64,000 bases of DNA from Spizellomyces sp. 'palustris' (lineage: Eukaryota; Chytridiomycota; Chytridiomycetes; Spizellomycetales; Spizellomycetaceae). The DNA lies in contig QEAR01000015.1 in NCBI GenBank assembly GCA_006535965.1, positions 62,381-126,380 of the forward strand, written 5' to 3'. The position numbers were made by a program, and so were the translations under genes. The stretch's first letter is position 1, and every line of letters starts with the position of its first letter. Of the stretch, positions 34,883 through 45,997 are shown piece by piece. The notes below the pieces were generated by a model. The model searched no databases. It was not told the DNA's origin and was given only the letters and a program-made list of their open reading frames with translations.

Positions 34883-36778
34883 CTCCTGAATTCTCATCAC
34901 AAGAGCCCGAGCATCACCAAACACATAGATTGTTATCTGGCAAACGACAACGTCTCGCCGCCCCACTCTCCCTTTCCAACAGTTTATTCGACGCGTGACA
35001 TTGAGCTTTTAAACTACACATCTCTTGATTTCATTCGTCCGGAGGTTCCTAGGGACCCACCGGTCTGCAAGTCTGCCAAGCTGCGTCAAAAGTACTTGTT
35101 GGCGCAACAGTCACCGGCTCCGCCGGCGGCTTCTGAAGGGGAGGGATTCAAGTTTGGCGGGGCCGGTTCCTCGTCAACCGCTCAAGGTGGCATCTATGTG
35201 CATAAAAACCCATCCACATCCAGCCTTTCCGCGGGCCTCGCCGCTGCTGCAGCTGCACACCGCTCGGATTCGCCAAGACCACAACAACAACCACAGCAAT
35301 CACAGCAGAGAATTGGGGTAGGAGCTGTTGGGATGGGCACCCCCATGATGGACATGCGGGGTCTGGCCATAGCTCAAACGCCTCCACCTCGTATCAACAA
35401 TGGATCTCCCTGCTCCGCAAACCGAACAACTCGGCCACTTCCCGTAGACACTTTTTGCTCAACCATGGGCGAGAATAGGCCTGCATCTCCATCCATCCCC
35501 GTTAACATCCCTTCAAGTGGCATCTTTTCCCAAGGCGATTATGCACGTGTCCCCGCAAGCCCGCCAAGCGAAAGCTCGTCAGCGGCATCATCACCCGGCG
35601 CTGTCGGAGCTGAGGGTTCCTCACGAACATGGGCACAAGGACGACAAAAGGACAGGGTTGGAATGCACAGGCCCCGGCACAGTCTCTCCGTTAGTATTGT
35701 TCGCAGGCGAACAAGCTCAGGTGCAAGTTCGCCCGTGACGAGCGGGTCGTACTCATCGCTAACGCAGTCCCCAGCAGTGTCTTTTCTGGCTTCGCTGGCC
35801 GATATGTCTGTCCCAAAGGGCCCAGGTAAGCATAGATTTGGAATCTTTCTTGCTTTCAAACACACGCTGATCATATTTTTGTTCTTTACTATTGCAGTGC
35901 ATGGTGTGTACTCTGAAGGAGATCAGGTCGGCGACTTCATTCTGGGAAGAGAGATTGGATCTGGTGCATTCGCTCGCGTTTTTGAGGCTGACGTAATTGA
36001 CGGACCCCACAAACAATTGGGAAAAGTTGCCGTAAAAGTGGTAAAAAAAAACCAACCTCGGATGGAAGATGGTCAGGATGTGCAGCAACACATTGATCAT
36101 GAGACAACTATTTGGGCGCGTCTCCGCCACCCTCACGTACTGGAAATGCTGGAATTGATGGATGCCGACGACGCAGTATTTGTTGTGTGTGAACTTGCAA
36201 CCGATGGCAACTTGCTTGACCTGATTGTGAGAGAAGGTCGCCTATCGGAAGGCCATGCCCGCAATCTGTTCAGGCAGATTGCTGATGCACTTCGATACTT
36301 GCACGAGGAGATACAGGTGGTGCATCGCGACATCAAGTGCGAAAATATCTTGCTGGACACCCAAGGAAACGCAAAAATCGCCGATTTTGGGTTGTCTGTC
36401 GAAATAGCGCCGCTGTCGCCGGAGGCGTCTCACAATGTGGCATTTCCAAATGACCCCGTCTTTTGCCATGGTTCGCTACACTATTGTGCCCCAGAAGAGC
36501 TACGACAAACCACGCACAGCAACCCCGCATCGGATGTGTGGTCTTTGGGATGTGTCTTGTACGCGATGCTCACAGGAACATTGCCCTTTAACGACGGGTT
36601 TCCTCCTCGGTTGCAGGCCATGATCATCAATGGTCGGTACGACACGGAAAAATTGGACCGAGCGGGAGTCTCAAAGGAAGCCAAGGACCTGATTGCTGGC
36701 ATGCTGAAAACAAAGATTGAAGAGCGATTGACGATGTGCGAGATTTGGAACCATCCTTGGATCCTGCGCCAAGATTGA
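34883..36778 (+). CDS. Serine/threonine protein kinase with long disordered N-terminus
   Basis: Two coding exons, 34883-35825 and 35898-36778, give 607 aa. Residues 1-320 are low-complexity (Ser, Pro, Gln, Ala). The kinase domain starts about residue 325: IGSGAFARVFEA (Gly loop), VAVKVVKK (ATP Lys), VVHRDIKCENILL (catalytic loop), IADFGLS (DFG), GSLHYCAPEEL (APE region), DVWSLGCVLYAMLTGTLPF and RLTMCEIWNHPWI at the end. All catalytic residues are present, so it should be active. It looks like a CAMK-type fungal kinase but I cannot assign an orthologue. The intron 35826-35897 is 72 bases and stop-free in frame. The start is the first Met in frame after the probable leader intron. Confidence 0.88.
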   Translation, partial: LLNSHHKSPSITKHIDCYLANDNVSPPHSPFPTVYSTRDIELLNYTSLDFIRPEVPRDPPVCKSAKLRQKYLLAQQSPAPPAASEGEGFKFGGAGSSSTAQGGIYVHKNPSTSSLSAGLAAAAAAHRSDSPRPQQQPQQSQQRIGVGAVGMGTPMMDMRGLAIAQTPPPRINNGSPCSANRTTRPLPVDTFCSTMGENRPASPSIPVNIPSSGIFSQGDYARVPASPPSESSSAASSPGAVGAEGSSRTWAQGRQKDRVGMHRPRHSLSVSIVRRRTSSGASSPVTSGSYSSLTQSPAVSFLASLADMSVPKGPGKHRFGIFLAFKHTLIIFLFFTIAVHGVYSEGDQVGDFILGREIGSGAFARVFEADVIDGPHKQLGKVAVKVVKKNQPRMEDGQDVQQHIDHETTIWARLRHPHVLEMLELMDADDAVFVVCELATDGNLLDLIVREGRLSEGHARNLFRQIADALRYLHEEIQVVHRDIKCENILLDTQGNAKIADFGLSVEIAPLSPEASHNVAFPNDPVFCHGSLHYCAPEELRQTTHSNPASDVWSLGCVLYAMLTGTLPFNDGFPPRLQAMIINGRYDTEKLDRAGVSKEAKDLIAGMLKTKIEERLTMCEIWNHPWILRQD

Positions 36779-37143
36779 AAGTGGCCGCACCTGTACAGTT
36801 TTGAACGTTACAATTTTGCTTAGCATTTTTATTCCAGTTTTTGTTTATTGTATTATAGTCCTTTCTTTTTATGTTGCATGAAAGTGCGTATTTACTGCAT
36901 GGTTCTGCAATACTATATCACAGTATCATTATAATTTCTGCATTTATTCTGCTGTTATTGATGTCGCCTTTTGAGCATTATCAGTGCGTATGCGGATGAC
37001 CCTCCAAGCAAGAGTGAATTCGACACCTCAAAGTACTTGTAGCAGGATAAATATTCAACTCGTTCTGTTTTACAAAACACTCAAGTCTGTCTACACCCGG
37101 TATCCCTTGAGCGGGGATGCGGACATGCCCTTACGCCATGGCC
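36779..37143. other. Convergent 3' region kinase / ORC4
   Basis: About 365 bases, T-rich after the kinase stop (ttgcttagcatttttattcc). It probably holds both polyadenylation regions. Nothing else was seen. Confidence 0.4.
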
Positions 37144-39923
37144 CTAAATCAATGCAAGACACATTAGCAACAAGTACTCGACAAGCCCCAATCCCCAAAC
37201 AGACGAGTAACCGCACCACTTGACCACCGCTTCTGGACAGCCCTCGTACCGCTTCACACCCATCTCAATCTGCGCCGCTCCAACAACTAATCTCACCATC
37301 CGGTACTCTTTAGGACACCGCGCTCCAATACCTTCCACTCGCTTAACAAATTCCAACGCCAAGAGATGCTCAAAAGCCTACTCAAACAAAAAAAAATCGT
37401 CATTACGTGACTCGTGTCATTCTCACTCTTGCGTTTCAATACTATTACCTTTAGCGCAACAGGTTTCACAAAATACAAGCTATTCCCTCCCCGGCCCAGC
37501 GCACTAACACGTTGCACAAACTCCCGATACTCGTCATACACCATCTCGAAATTAAATGTGTCCACTTGACGAGATTCTTGGTGTCGCATCGCGATTAAGA
37601 GACAGAGTTCCAGAACTGATAGCCCTATAGTGATGGCGCTGTTAGTTTATCTGATCTGTGCAAGGAGGTTCTTTGTCGTCGCAAACCTTTAATCACATTG
37701 GTCTTGGGATCTAGGCGTTGGGAGGCGGCTGCTGAAAAGATATCTTCTGGCTGTAGGAAAGGAGAGGTGGGCAAAAGGCGGTAGATGGGGGCGTACTGCA
37801 ACAGTCAGCAAAAAAGTGTGAGACTGACGGGGTGTCCCAGGAGATCCGCGAAGCCAAAACGTACAAATAATCTCATTGCGCTTCTCACATCCTTACTCAG
37901 CTCGAATGTATCTCTGAGGATATTCACCATATCGGGGTGCTTTAGAATATCCTGCAAACCGCTCATCAGTCTCATTACAGGAGACATGTTACATTAGCTA
38001 TATATACCTGTACACGCCGGTTGAACAGCGCAACAAACTCTTTATTGCCAACTCCATCATCAGGAGCAATGGATAAAGCTGACTGCACAATCGCCGTAAA
38101 GTCCGTCAAGGCGTCGGGGGGGTAAAAGAAGATGTGTCGATGCGAGAATCGTGATTTCACCCGCTTCTCCAGGAGGTCCATGAAATCCTATCATAAAAAG
38201 GAAAACTTGCTTAGTATGCACGCTAATTGACAATGAATACGGCATACTCACTATCCGACATGTAACACCAACAACTGCAACAGGGTTTTGACTACTCTGC
38301 GCAATGTCAAAAAGATTATACAGTAATGCTTGTCTGGGATGTTGAGCAAATAGGTCGATATCCTCTAAAATAAAAACCACTGGCGTACTCTGCATCGATC
38401 CGGCACGGAGTGTTGAGAGTACAAAGGAGAGGCACTCGGCAAAGGAGCCCTATTGAATAAAACCGTGATGAATTGGAAACCCGGCTACATTACAGTAAAA
38501 GGGAGCAAACGCGCTTACAGTATGCCCCTCCATGTCCTGTTCCATATGCAATTGCCGAACAATCTCTCGAAGAGCTAATCGATCGTCCGTCTGCACGAGA
38601 CCGTTCAAACGAATCTCAAAGAACGCTTTCGTTGCCAGAGTACGGCATTTGGTGGGGGTACCAGACGATGCACCGTGCTTGTCCTGGAGTTCTTGCAGAA
38701 CTTTATTGACTACCTACTTGTAATATCTTGAATTGAGTGTGCGTGCCATCATGCCATTTCAGGGAATACAAAAACTTACCACTGTTTTTCCCGTGCCGCG
38801 ATTTCCAACTAAAAGAACAGAGTTGCTCTCGCTCTCGCGGACGGTACGCTCCAACAAGCCATAAAGTTTGCTAAACGTCCCAAATATAAGGTTAAGATGG
38901 CAAGCAGTTAATGGTCGGTTCAGTAAGCAAATTGAGTACTCACTTGTATTGTTCTTGTAGCCCAATCAGATGGGTCGGTCCATGCCGCTCATTTATTCGT
39001 CCTAGTATACCTTTTTGTGCATTATTTATTTCTTCCGCATATACAGCAATGGTAGGTAAAGGGACGGAAAAGGGGTCTGCCACCTGCAATCGCTGCTCGA
39101 TGCAATGCGCTTCCTTTGAAGGAGTGGTCCGCTTTGCCATTCGTCCCTTTCGTCTATTTGGGGGCGTCACAGAGTCGACGACGATCACCGCGTCCTGAGG
39201 TTCAATTTGGCTGCTTGACATGTCGTCCACCACAATCGGACGTTTTGGAGGTCTTCCTCTCCTTCGTGGAGGGGTGTCCACCACTACTTCTAGTGTTGCG
39301 CCCTTTGCTGCTCGCTTGAACGGTGTTGCCGTGCGATCCGGGCTATCTACAGGCTCCCACGGCTTCTTTTCTTTTAGTGAACCGGTCTTCATTCTTGTGA
39401 CATATCTGCTTGGAGTGGCGGTTGAATCGAGTTCTGGAGTTCGTATCTTGTTGGCACGGTCTGATAATGGGGTATCATCATCGGTCTCCTCCAGGATTTC
39501 GGTACATTGGGCAGTTTTCGACTTTTTGCTTGGAGTTTTGGGTACAGTCACCACGGGTGATTTGGGTATCCTCTGCAAAGCAGGTGTATCATCATCGGTT
39601 TCGTCGTGGACATTTTCCTTATCGTCCTTGTCCGTCTTTAGTCGCTTATTCCGCGTGGGTGTGTCTTGCACATTGTTTTCTGTTGACTGTAGGCTGGATC
39701 GTTTTTTTCGTTTCCCGCTGGTAGAACCGTCTCGTGCCTCTCTATCTGCTGAACTATTTAGCGGCGTGTTGGTTTTTCGCTTGTGGGATGTTTGGCTGTC
39801 GGCCTCGGCTGGGAAGGCAAAAGGGTCGGTGCTGGATTCACGGCCAAAGAACTTCTGCACGGCAGCTCGATTTCTGGTCGTAGACTTTGGGATTCTGGTG
39901 CTGTATGGTGAGCCGTCAACCAT
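37144..39923 (-). CDS. ORC4: Origin recognition complex subunit 4
   Basis: Nine exons (39923-38944, 38870-38780, 38713-38519, 38449-38252, 38187-38008, 37951-37865, 37795-37687, 37624-37449, 37377-37144) sum to 2250 bases and 749 aa. Residues 1-300 are disordered and basic with an AT-hook ([12 protein letters not shown]) and a second related run (RRKGRMAKR). The AAA+ domain follows: [13 protein letters not shown], Walker [29 protein letters not shown], Walker [39 protein letters not shown]. The C-terminal winged helix ends [39 protein letters not shown]4 helps ORC bind origins and load MCM. The AT-hook recalls fission yeast Orc4, which binds AT-rich origins this way. It shares a 193-base divergent promoter with MGM101. 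Confidence 0.95.
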
Positions 39924-40116
39924 TTTTTTATTGTTGGATACAGCACAATGCCGTCAGAGTAGAGCCCTTGGTGCAAGAAACCAGAGGAAAGAGTGAAAAC
40001 GCCCAGCCGATCGTCCGACGCGTCCGGCCCATCGGACTCGCTTCATGCTGAAAAGCTGTGTGTCATCCGCGCAAAACCAGAGCCCTTCCTTCACTGAACA
40101 CAATCCGCATCAACAA

Positions 40117-41093
40117 ATGCTTCGCTTCCGCACACGTATTGGCCTTTTGCCTTCGAGAGCCCTTCTTAGGGCCTCGGTTACTCGACCTTTCGCAGTGAGT
40201 GTTTTTTGGCAAGATTATTTATGCTTTCTACAATGTGGTATTCACTGGACTTGCGCGCACGCGGACATCAAACCCTATTTTATCAAAGACTCAAGCGCCT
40301 ACTCCTGCACCCGGTGACAAAGCCACTGTTGAACCAGCCGTTACACCCGACCGCACTGCATTCCCTGCCACCAGCGCATTTGAGAATGAGCTTTCCCGTG
40401 GCCCTCAAGCCGCCTTCATGAACGACCCAGAGTACGAAGACTTGACAAGGTCGCACAAGGGTTTGTCCTTTGAGCCATTTCCGCCTGAAATTTCCGACAT
40501 TCTGCTGGCACCTATAAGCGGGTCGGATATAGAAATTACACCAGGTAGGTGGCCATTTGGGGCAGTGAAATCCCGTTGATATCAAAGAAAACGCAAAACC
40601 GTTCTGATGCCGTTCTCTATACAACAACTTCACAGATGGTCTTTTATACCTTCCTGAAATCAAATACCGCCGTATTCTTAACCGCGCATTTGGCCCCGGA
40701 GGTTGGGGACTCATTCCCCGCGGCCCGCATACAGTGACCAACAAGACAATCTCGAGAGAATATGCCTTATTTTGCCTCGGCCGATTTGTTGCACAAGCAC
40801 GCGGTGAACAAGACTACTTTAGCGATGACAAACTTCCGACCTGTGCGGAGGGCGCAAAGTCCAACGCTCTCATGCGGTGCTGCAAAGATTTAGGGGTCGC
40901 TTCGGAATTGTGGGACCCTGTCTTTATCGAACAATTCAAATCAAGCCATTGTGTGCAACTTCCCACTGTGAGCGGATACAACAACACTCGCAAGCTTTTG
41001 TGGAGGAGGAAGGACCGCAAGTTTGGCCCAGGAGTCAGGGAGGACACTGGCAGCTCTGGTAGTTCTGGAGGAAATGCTTATCGGAAAAATTGA
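40117..41093 (+). CDS. MGM101: Mitochondrial genome maintenance protein Mgm101
   Basis: Three exons, 40117-40194, 40289-40544 and 40636-41093, give 263 aa. The N-terminus ([20 protein letters not shown]) is a mitochondrial targeting sequence. The core matches Mgm101: [74 protein letters not shown] and SELWDPVFI, then a [12 protein letters not shown]-like end ([13 protein letters not shown]). Mgm101 is a Rad52-like ring protein that binds single-stranded DNA and is needed for mtDNA repair by recombination. The acceptor of exon 2 (TCAAAG) is weak but is the first AG that keeps the frame. Mitochondrial matrix nucleoid protein; strong call. Confidence 0.95.
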
Positions 41094-41620
41094 AAGATCT
41101 TTAGGCAAGATCTTGTGAAAAATTTCTATTGTTGCTTAAAGCTGCTTGCTTGCGATATCATGTGTGCATAGTTAACATAGTTGGATATAGGTGATTTGAA
41201 GTTTGTAGCGTTGAGAATTGACAGGATGGCGACTGAAGGGCGGTCACAGTGACAGGCATCAAAGTCTTACCAAAATGTTACCTCTGGTATAGACCCAAAA
41301 GAAGGGCGCTACGAAAAAGGGTTCGCTTCAAATCTGAGGAATTATAATTGTAATATAAGGAATAGGATACAATGCACTGTCCACTCACGGCCAGTTTCGC
41401 ACTTCCTTCGAAGCAAACCTACATTGAACGACAACAACAAAAACAAGAACCAAGTCCCTCGACAGGCCGTCCGTCGCAGGTACGTACACATGCCCCACAA
41501 CCTTCAACAATCCACACAATTTCCAACCCTCTAACCGACACAATCATCGATAACTTTGACCGTGATAAATCCCAGACACGTTAAAAGACAGTTCATTCGT
41601 GCCCCAGTGTCACCATTTAT
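41094..41620. other. Convergent 3' region MGM101 / YPD1
   Basis: About 530 bases between two stop codons. A 70-codon open frame at 41372-41584 (Gln/Pro/Thr-rich) has no recognisable content and was not called. Nothing else was seen. Confidence 0.4.
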
Positions 41621-42154
41621 CTAAGCGCTAGCGTAAAACTTTTTCAAGTAGTCTTCCGCTTCGCGATATTCTTCCTTGGTTTGCGCCAGCAGTGCGCCAA
41701 TTCGCTTTAGAGCTTCGTCCTCAGAGATACTCCCCGAGCCGTGCTCATCTTTGAGGTTTCCATAGTGTTGTATTTTCTCGCAAGATGCCTTTACTTTGGT
41801 GAGACCCAGAGCTGCCGAGCTACCTTTGAGAAAGTGCCCGAGACGAGATAGAGAGGGTAGGTCTTTTGCTCCCCTGAAACGGCACATTCAGATTACCAAT
41901 GATCAAAATGCCCGGATGACAAAAGTCGACGAAACCCACAATGAACTATCCATGCTAGCAAAGGTCGTTCCAGCTTGCTCAAAATAGTTGAGAACAATGT
42001 CTCTACTGAAGCTCCTTTCCTCATCATCTTCGTCCATCTAGTAAGTCACCATTTAAAAAACGGACGATCCACGAATCGGCACCACCCTTCCCATAGTCCA
42101 TACCTCCAACAGCTGGTCGAAAATGCTGTGGTCTACAATATCGTCGGATGCCAT
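41621..42154 (-). CDS. YPD1: Histidine phosphotransfer protein Ypd1
   Basis: Three exons, 42154-42104, 42037-41940 and 41873-41621, give 133 aa. The HPt four-helix bundle carries the phospho-accepting His in LSRLGHFLKGSSAALGL, with the surrounding Lys, Gly and Ser typical of the family. Upstream helices read IVDHSIFDQLLEMDEDDEE and IVLNYFEQAGTTFASM; the last helix has YREAEDYLKKFYA. Ypd1 carries phosphate from hybrid histidine kinases to response regulators such as Ssk1 and Skn7 in osmotic and oxidative stress signalling. Length and motif order are normal. The intron after 41940 has a GTGGGT donor. Confidence 0.95.
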
Positions 42155-42429
42155 GGTTTATGTTTTCAAAAGAACAACAACAATCGTTAAGATTGTCTGA
42201 CAGTTGAAATGAGGGCGTTTACAAAGCAAACCGTTTTCAGTTCTAAATAAAAGGGCGCGTCGCTAACGGCCTGGATTTGTGACTTGCCATGTGATGTCAT
42301 GCTCGCCTTTGGACTGACCAACTTGGTAAAAAACGAGGATTTTTATTATGGAGATATATGCAAGTGTTTTGGCATTCTTTTTAAATAACAACGGAATCTA
42401 CAAGCTACTACTACAAGTATCCAAAAACG

Positions 42430-43130
42430 TCAGCTCATGGCCTTATCATAGGCTCCCCAATAGTCATCATCAGAGTCCACTTCATCACTACCGCTAGCAT
42501 CGGTTGCATCAACCTGCAGAAAGTAAATGTTGAGAGATAAATAAAATGGCATAACAAGGAATCCCAACTTGAAAAACGTACACGTTTGCCATCCATCACT
42601 AGATCGTACGAGTCCCAGTACTCTTTCTCGTCGTCGCAAAGGTCTTTCACAACGAGTGGTTCACTCTGTTGCCCTACGGCGTCGACAGCTTCCTTTATAC
42701 TTTTTGACCAATCCTGGCAAAAGGTTTCCAAACCAGCGGACGTTTCCAAAAAGTTGTGGAACAGCCACTTGTCATTCTCTACGTTGCAGAGAACAACTAA
42801 CCCTGCCCGGCCGCTGCACCTGTCATTGGCAAAAGGAACACAGGCATGGACGGTTTCACAGTCCCATACCCGGTAATACACAGGAGTATCTGGAGGCATA
42901 TCCTTTGCTGCATCCCATAGCTGGAGTAACTCGCGAGAATTGTCTTTTTGCCATTGGAACAGTTCGACGGGGTCTGCAAAAGAGCTACCCTCCAACAGTC
43001 GGTGGCGATCCTTGACAAATTTCGATGACAAAAGAAGCAGCGGCTGATACGCCTCCGCCTGCAGCAGCGACACGGCCAGCGAGGCAACACGGAGAGGATC
43101 GCATAGTGCCGTCGAGTCTGGAAAACGCAT
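42430..43130 (-). CDS. Hypothetical acidic protein with paired YW..YD motifs
   Basis: Two exons, 43130-42582 and 42513-42430, give 210 aa; phases match. Most of the protein is helical-looking and unfamiliar (MRFPDSTALCDPLRVASLAV, LLLLSSKFVKDRHRLLEG). The C-terminal third has two copies of one motif, EKEYWDSYD and DDDYWGAYD, set in acidic sequence. That motif occurs in fungal proteins of unknown role as far as I know. No targeting signal or membrane helix is seen. It is divergent from CCT7 with about 410 bases between starts. Real gene likely; function not assigned. Confidence 0.6.
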
Positions 43131-43539
43131 TTCCCATTGTTTTCAATTTCAAACTTTTGGACATTTCAAGTTGCGAGCCCCACGTGAGAGTCTTGACTAA
43201 GCCAAAAAGTATCCGAAATCTCGTCCGAACGGAATATTAAACGCGCCCTTTGGAGGATCCTTTGGAAGGAAGGCCATAAGAAGCAGCTGAACTGTTCGTC
43301 GTCGCCATCCATCGCCCATCCATCCATCCATCCATCCATCCCGTCGTCGTCTCTTGCGAACCCCAAAAATACGCCAAACGAATCGTTTTCCGTCTGTCCA
43401 TCTGCCCATTCATCCTACTTTTGTGTTGATCCAAATCGGCGCAGCTTTCGCGATAAACAGCCAGGACCGTGAGTCACGCGCCTGACACCAAGAGCCCATA
43501 TTACGATCTAGATCCTTTACCCCATCTAAAGTTTCCACA
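43131..43539. promoter_or_regulatory. Divergent intergenic region with CACGTGA motif
   Basis: About 410 bases between the acidic orphan and CCT7 starts. It holds a CACGTGA at 43181-43187 and a tetranucleotide repeat (listed apart). Both promoters must lie here. Confidence 0.45.
43317..43340 (+). repeat. (CATC)6 microsatellite
   Basis: Six exact tandem copies of CATC, with further imperfect copies just upstream. It lies in the promoter region of CCT7, about 200 bases before its start. Confidence 0.95.
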
Positions 43540-45791
43540 ATGAACGGAATGCCAATGATGGTGTGTATGATGGTCTTTTGCAGTGGATTGTACTTGTCGC
43601 GTTAAGCTCTATGGCGCGCTCGTCGGGAACGTAATAACTTGAAATGCGTGCTAACTGATGTTTATCACCGGCAGCAACCACAAATTATCCTCCTGAAAGA
43701 AGGAACGGATACGTCGCAGGGAAAAGGACAGCTATTGTCCAACATCAACGCTTGCATTGCTATTGCAGACACAATCCGCACAACGCTTGGACCACGAGGG
43801 ATGGATAAGCTGATTGTGGAAAACAATGGTGCGCAGATGAGGACAAAAGTGGTCTTTTTGGCCTTTTGGGACAATGGTGGTTGAGGTGTTTCGTTCAACT
43901 TACACCCCTCTGACAACTAGGCAGCGTGACAATCTCAAACGACGGTGCTACCATCATGAGGCTACTAGATGTTGTCCACCCAGCCGGAAAGGCACTTGTA
44001 GATATCTCAAGAGCGCAGGACGCGGAGGTGAGAAGTCAACGGTGACAAATTACTTGGTAATGGTGTACTTTGTGTTAACCTCAAAAACGTATTATGACAC
44101 AGGTCGGTGATGGAACAACGAGTGTAACGCTTTTCGCAGCCGAGCTCTTGAAGGAGGTGAAATCGTACATTGAAGAAGGAGTGGCTCCGCAGGTTATCAT
44201 TAAAGGCTTCCGTAAAGCATCGACATTGGTATGCCCTCAATACCTCAGTAATGGCCATACATGTGTTTTTAATATTCCTTGTTCTCTACAGGCTGTGAAC
44301 AAAGTGAAGGAACTTGCGGTTACTGTGGAACGTCAGAATGCAGCGTAATTCAATCTTTATCATTTCACTACTTGTGCTGTCTGATTGTCTCACCATTCTT
44401 GATTCTTTAGTGAATTCCGTGACTTGCTGGAGAAATGTGCTGGAACGTCCATGTCCTCAAAGTTGATTCATTCCCACAAAGAATTTTTCACAAAAATGGT
44501 AGTTGATGCAGTACTGCATCTGGATCAGGAAGAGCTCAATGAGAGGATGATTGGAATCAAGAAGCAACCTGGAGGTGCTATGCAGGAGTCCCTTCTCATT
44601 GATGGTGTTGCGTTCAAGAAGACGTTCTCCTACGCTGGATTTGAGCAGCAACCAAAGAGCTTTGTCAATCCAAAGATTCTTTCTCTCAATGTTGAGCTGG
44701 AACTTAAGGCGGAAAAAGATAACGCTGAAGTTCGGATAGAGGAAGTGAAGGTAGACTATCTCTTGATTCATGACAAGGTTATTTCTCAATCTCATATGTT
44801 TTGTCCACCAGGAATACCAAGCGATTGTGGATGCCGAATGGTCCATCATTTATGATAAATTAGAGAAGATTGTCGCCACGGGGGCAAAGGTCGTGTTGTC
44901 GAAACTTCCTATCGGAGATCTTGCGACTCAATACTTTGCGGACCGTGACATATTTTGCGCCGGACGTGTGCCCAATGAAGACTTGATCCGGACAGTAAAG
45001 GCTGTGGGTGGTAGCATCCAGACATCAGTAAATGACATCAAGCCCGAGCATTTGGGAACCTGCGAGCACTTTGAGGAGAGGCAAATAGGTGGCGAGAGGT
45101 ACAATCTCTTCAAGGGTTGCCCTCAAGCCAAGACGTGCACTCTTGTCCTTCGCGGAGGAGCCGAGCAATTCATCGCCGAGGTAGAGAGGAGTCTACACGA
45201 TGCTATCATGATTGTTAGGAGAGCCATCAAAAACAAGGCGGTGGTAGCTGGAGGTGGTGCAACTGAGGTAATTTGAGGTGATGCTCGTCTTAGGAACAGC
45301 CTTTGTACTGACGACTGTTTCATCATTAGATGGAATTGTCAAAATACTTGCGCGACTACTCCCGCACGATCGAAGGAAAACAGCAAATGGTGATTGCTGC
45401 CTTTGCAAAGGCATTGGAAGTGATTCCGCGTCAGCTTTGTGACAATGCTGGTTTCGATGCGACCGATATCCTCAACAAGCTTCGCCAAAAGCATGGCCAA
45501 GGTATGGCACGGGTAGTCACTTACTTTAGTATCTGTAACGCTTACGATTACTTCTCAGGTGGTATATGGTACGGTGTGGACATGGAAACTGAAGATATTG
45601 CGGACAACTATAACGGATTTGTCTGGGAGCCTGCGTTGGTCAAGACCAACATGATTTCAGCAGCCACGGAAGCGGCGTGCTTGATTCTGTCCGTCGACGA
45701 AACGGTCAAGAATCCGCAAAGCGAGCAGCCGGGTCAGGGTATGCCACGCGGAGGTGGCCGAGGCCGAGGACGGGGTATGCCAAGGCGTTAA
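43540..45791 (+). CDS. CCT7: Chaperonin CCT/TRiC subunit eta
   Basis: Nine exons (43540-43560, 43675-43828, 43921-44027, 44103-44228, 44292-44344, 44411-44750, 44812-45267, 45330-45501, 45559-45791) give 553 aa. CCT folds actin and tubulin in the cytosol; this subunit is eta, from [20 protein letters not shown] at the start and [11 protein letters not shown] at the end. Group II chaperonin motifs: [24 protein letters not shown], the ATPase [35 protein letters not shown] with [11 protein letters not shown], and [18 protein letters not shown]. The first coding exon holds only MNGMPMM. Essential, so a useful species-tree marker. Confidence 0.97.
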
Positions 45792-45997
45792 TAAGGCAGG
45801 AGGAAGGATTGTAGTGTTGAAATTGGCTCTTGTAAATGACCCGTTTACTTTTGTTCCTAATACAATTTTTGTCCATAATTGCTGCACAACATGTTGTTTA
45901 CCTCTGAAGACTACATCTCGTTGAGGCGCAAGACATGTATACCCTCAGTCTCTTTGAATCTAATTACTAACTCGACTATTCATCACCTGATATCATT

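Noticed and set aside
34564-34998. 144-codon plus-strand open frame before the kinase
   Set aside because: It is out of frame with the kinase, spans a probable leader intron (GTAAGT..ACATAG), and is low-complexity Ser/Pro/Ala sequence with no motif.
39220-39996. 258-codon plus-strand open frame opposite ORC4 exon 1
   Set aside because: It is the antisense shadow of the biased, low-complexity ORC4 N-terminus; Ser/Val/Leu-rich with no domain.
41372-41584. 70-codon plus-strand open frame between MGM101 and YPD1
   Set aside because: Gln/Pro/Thr-rich sequence in a convergent 3' region; no splice partner or motif.
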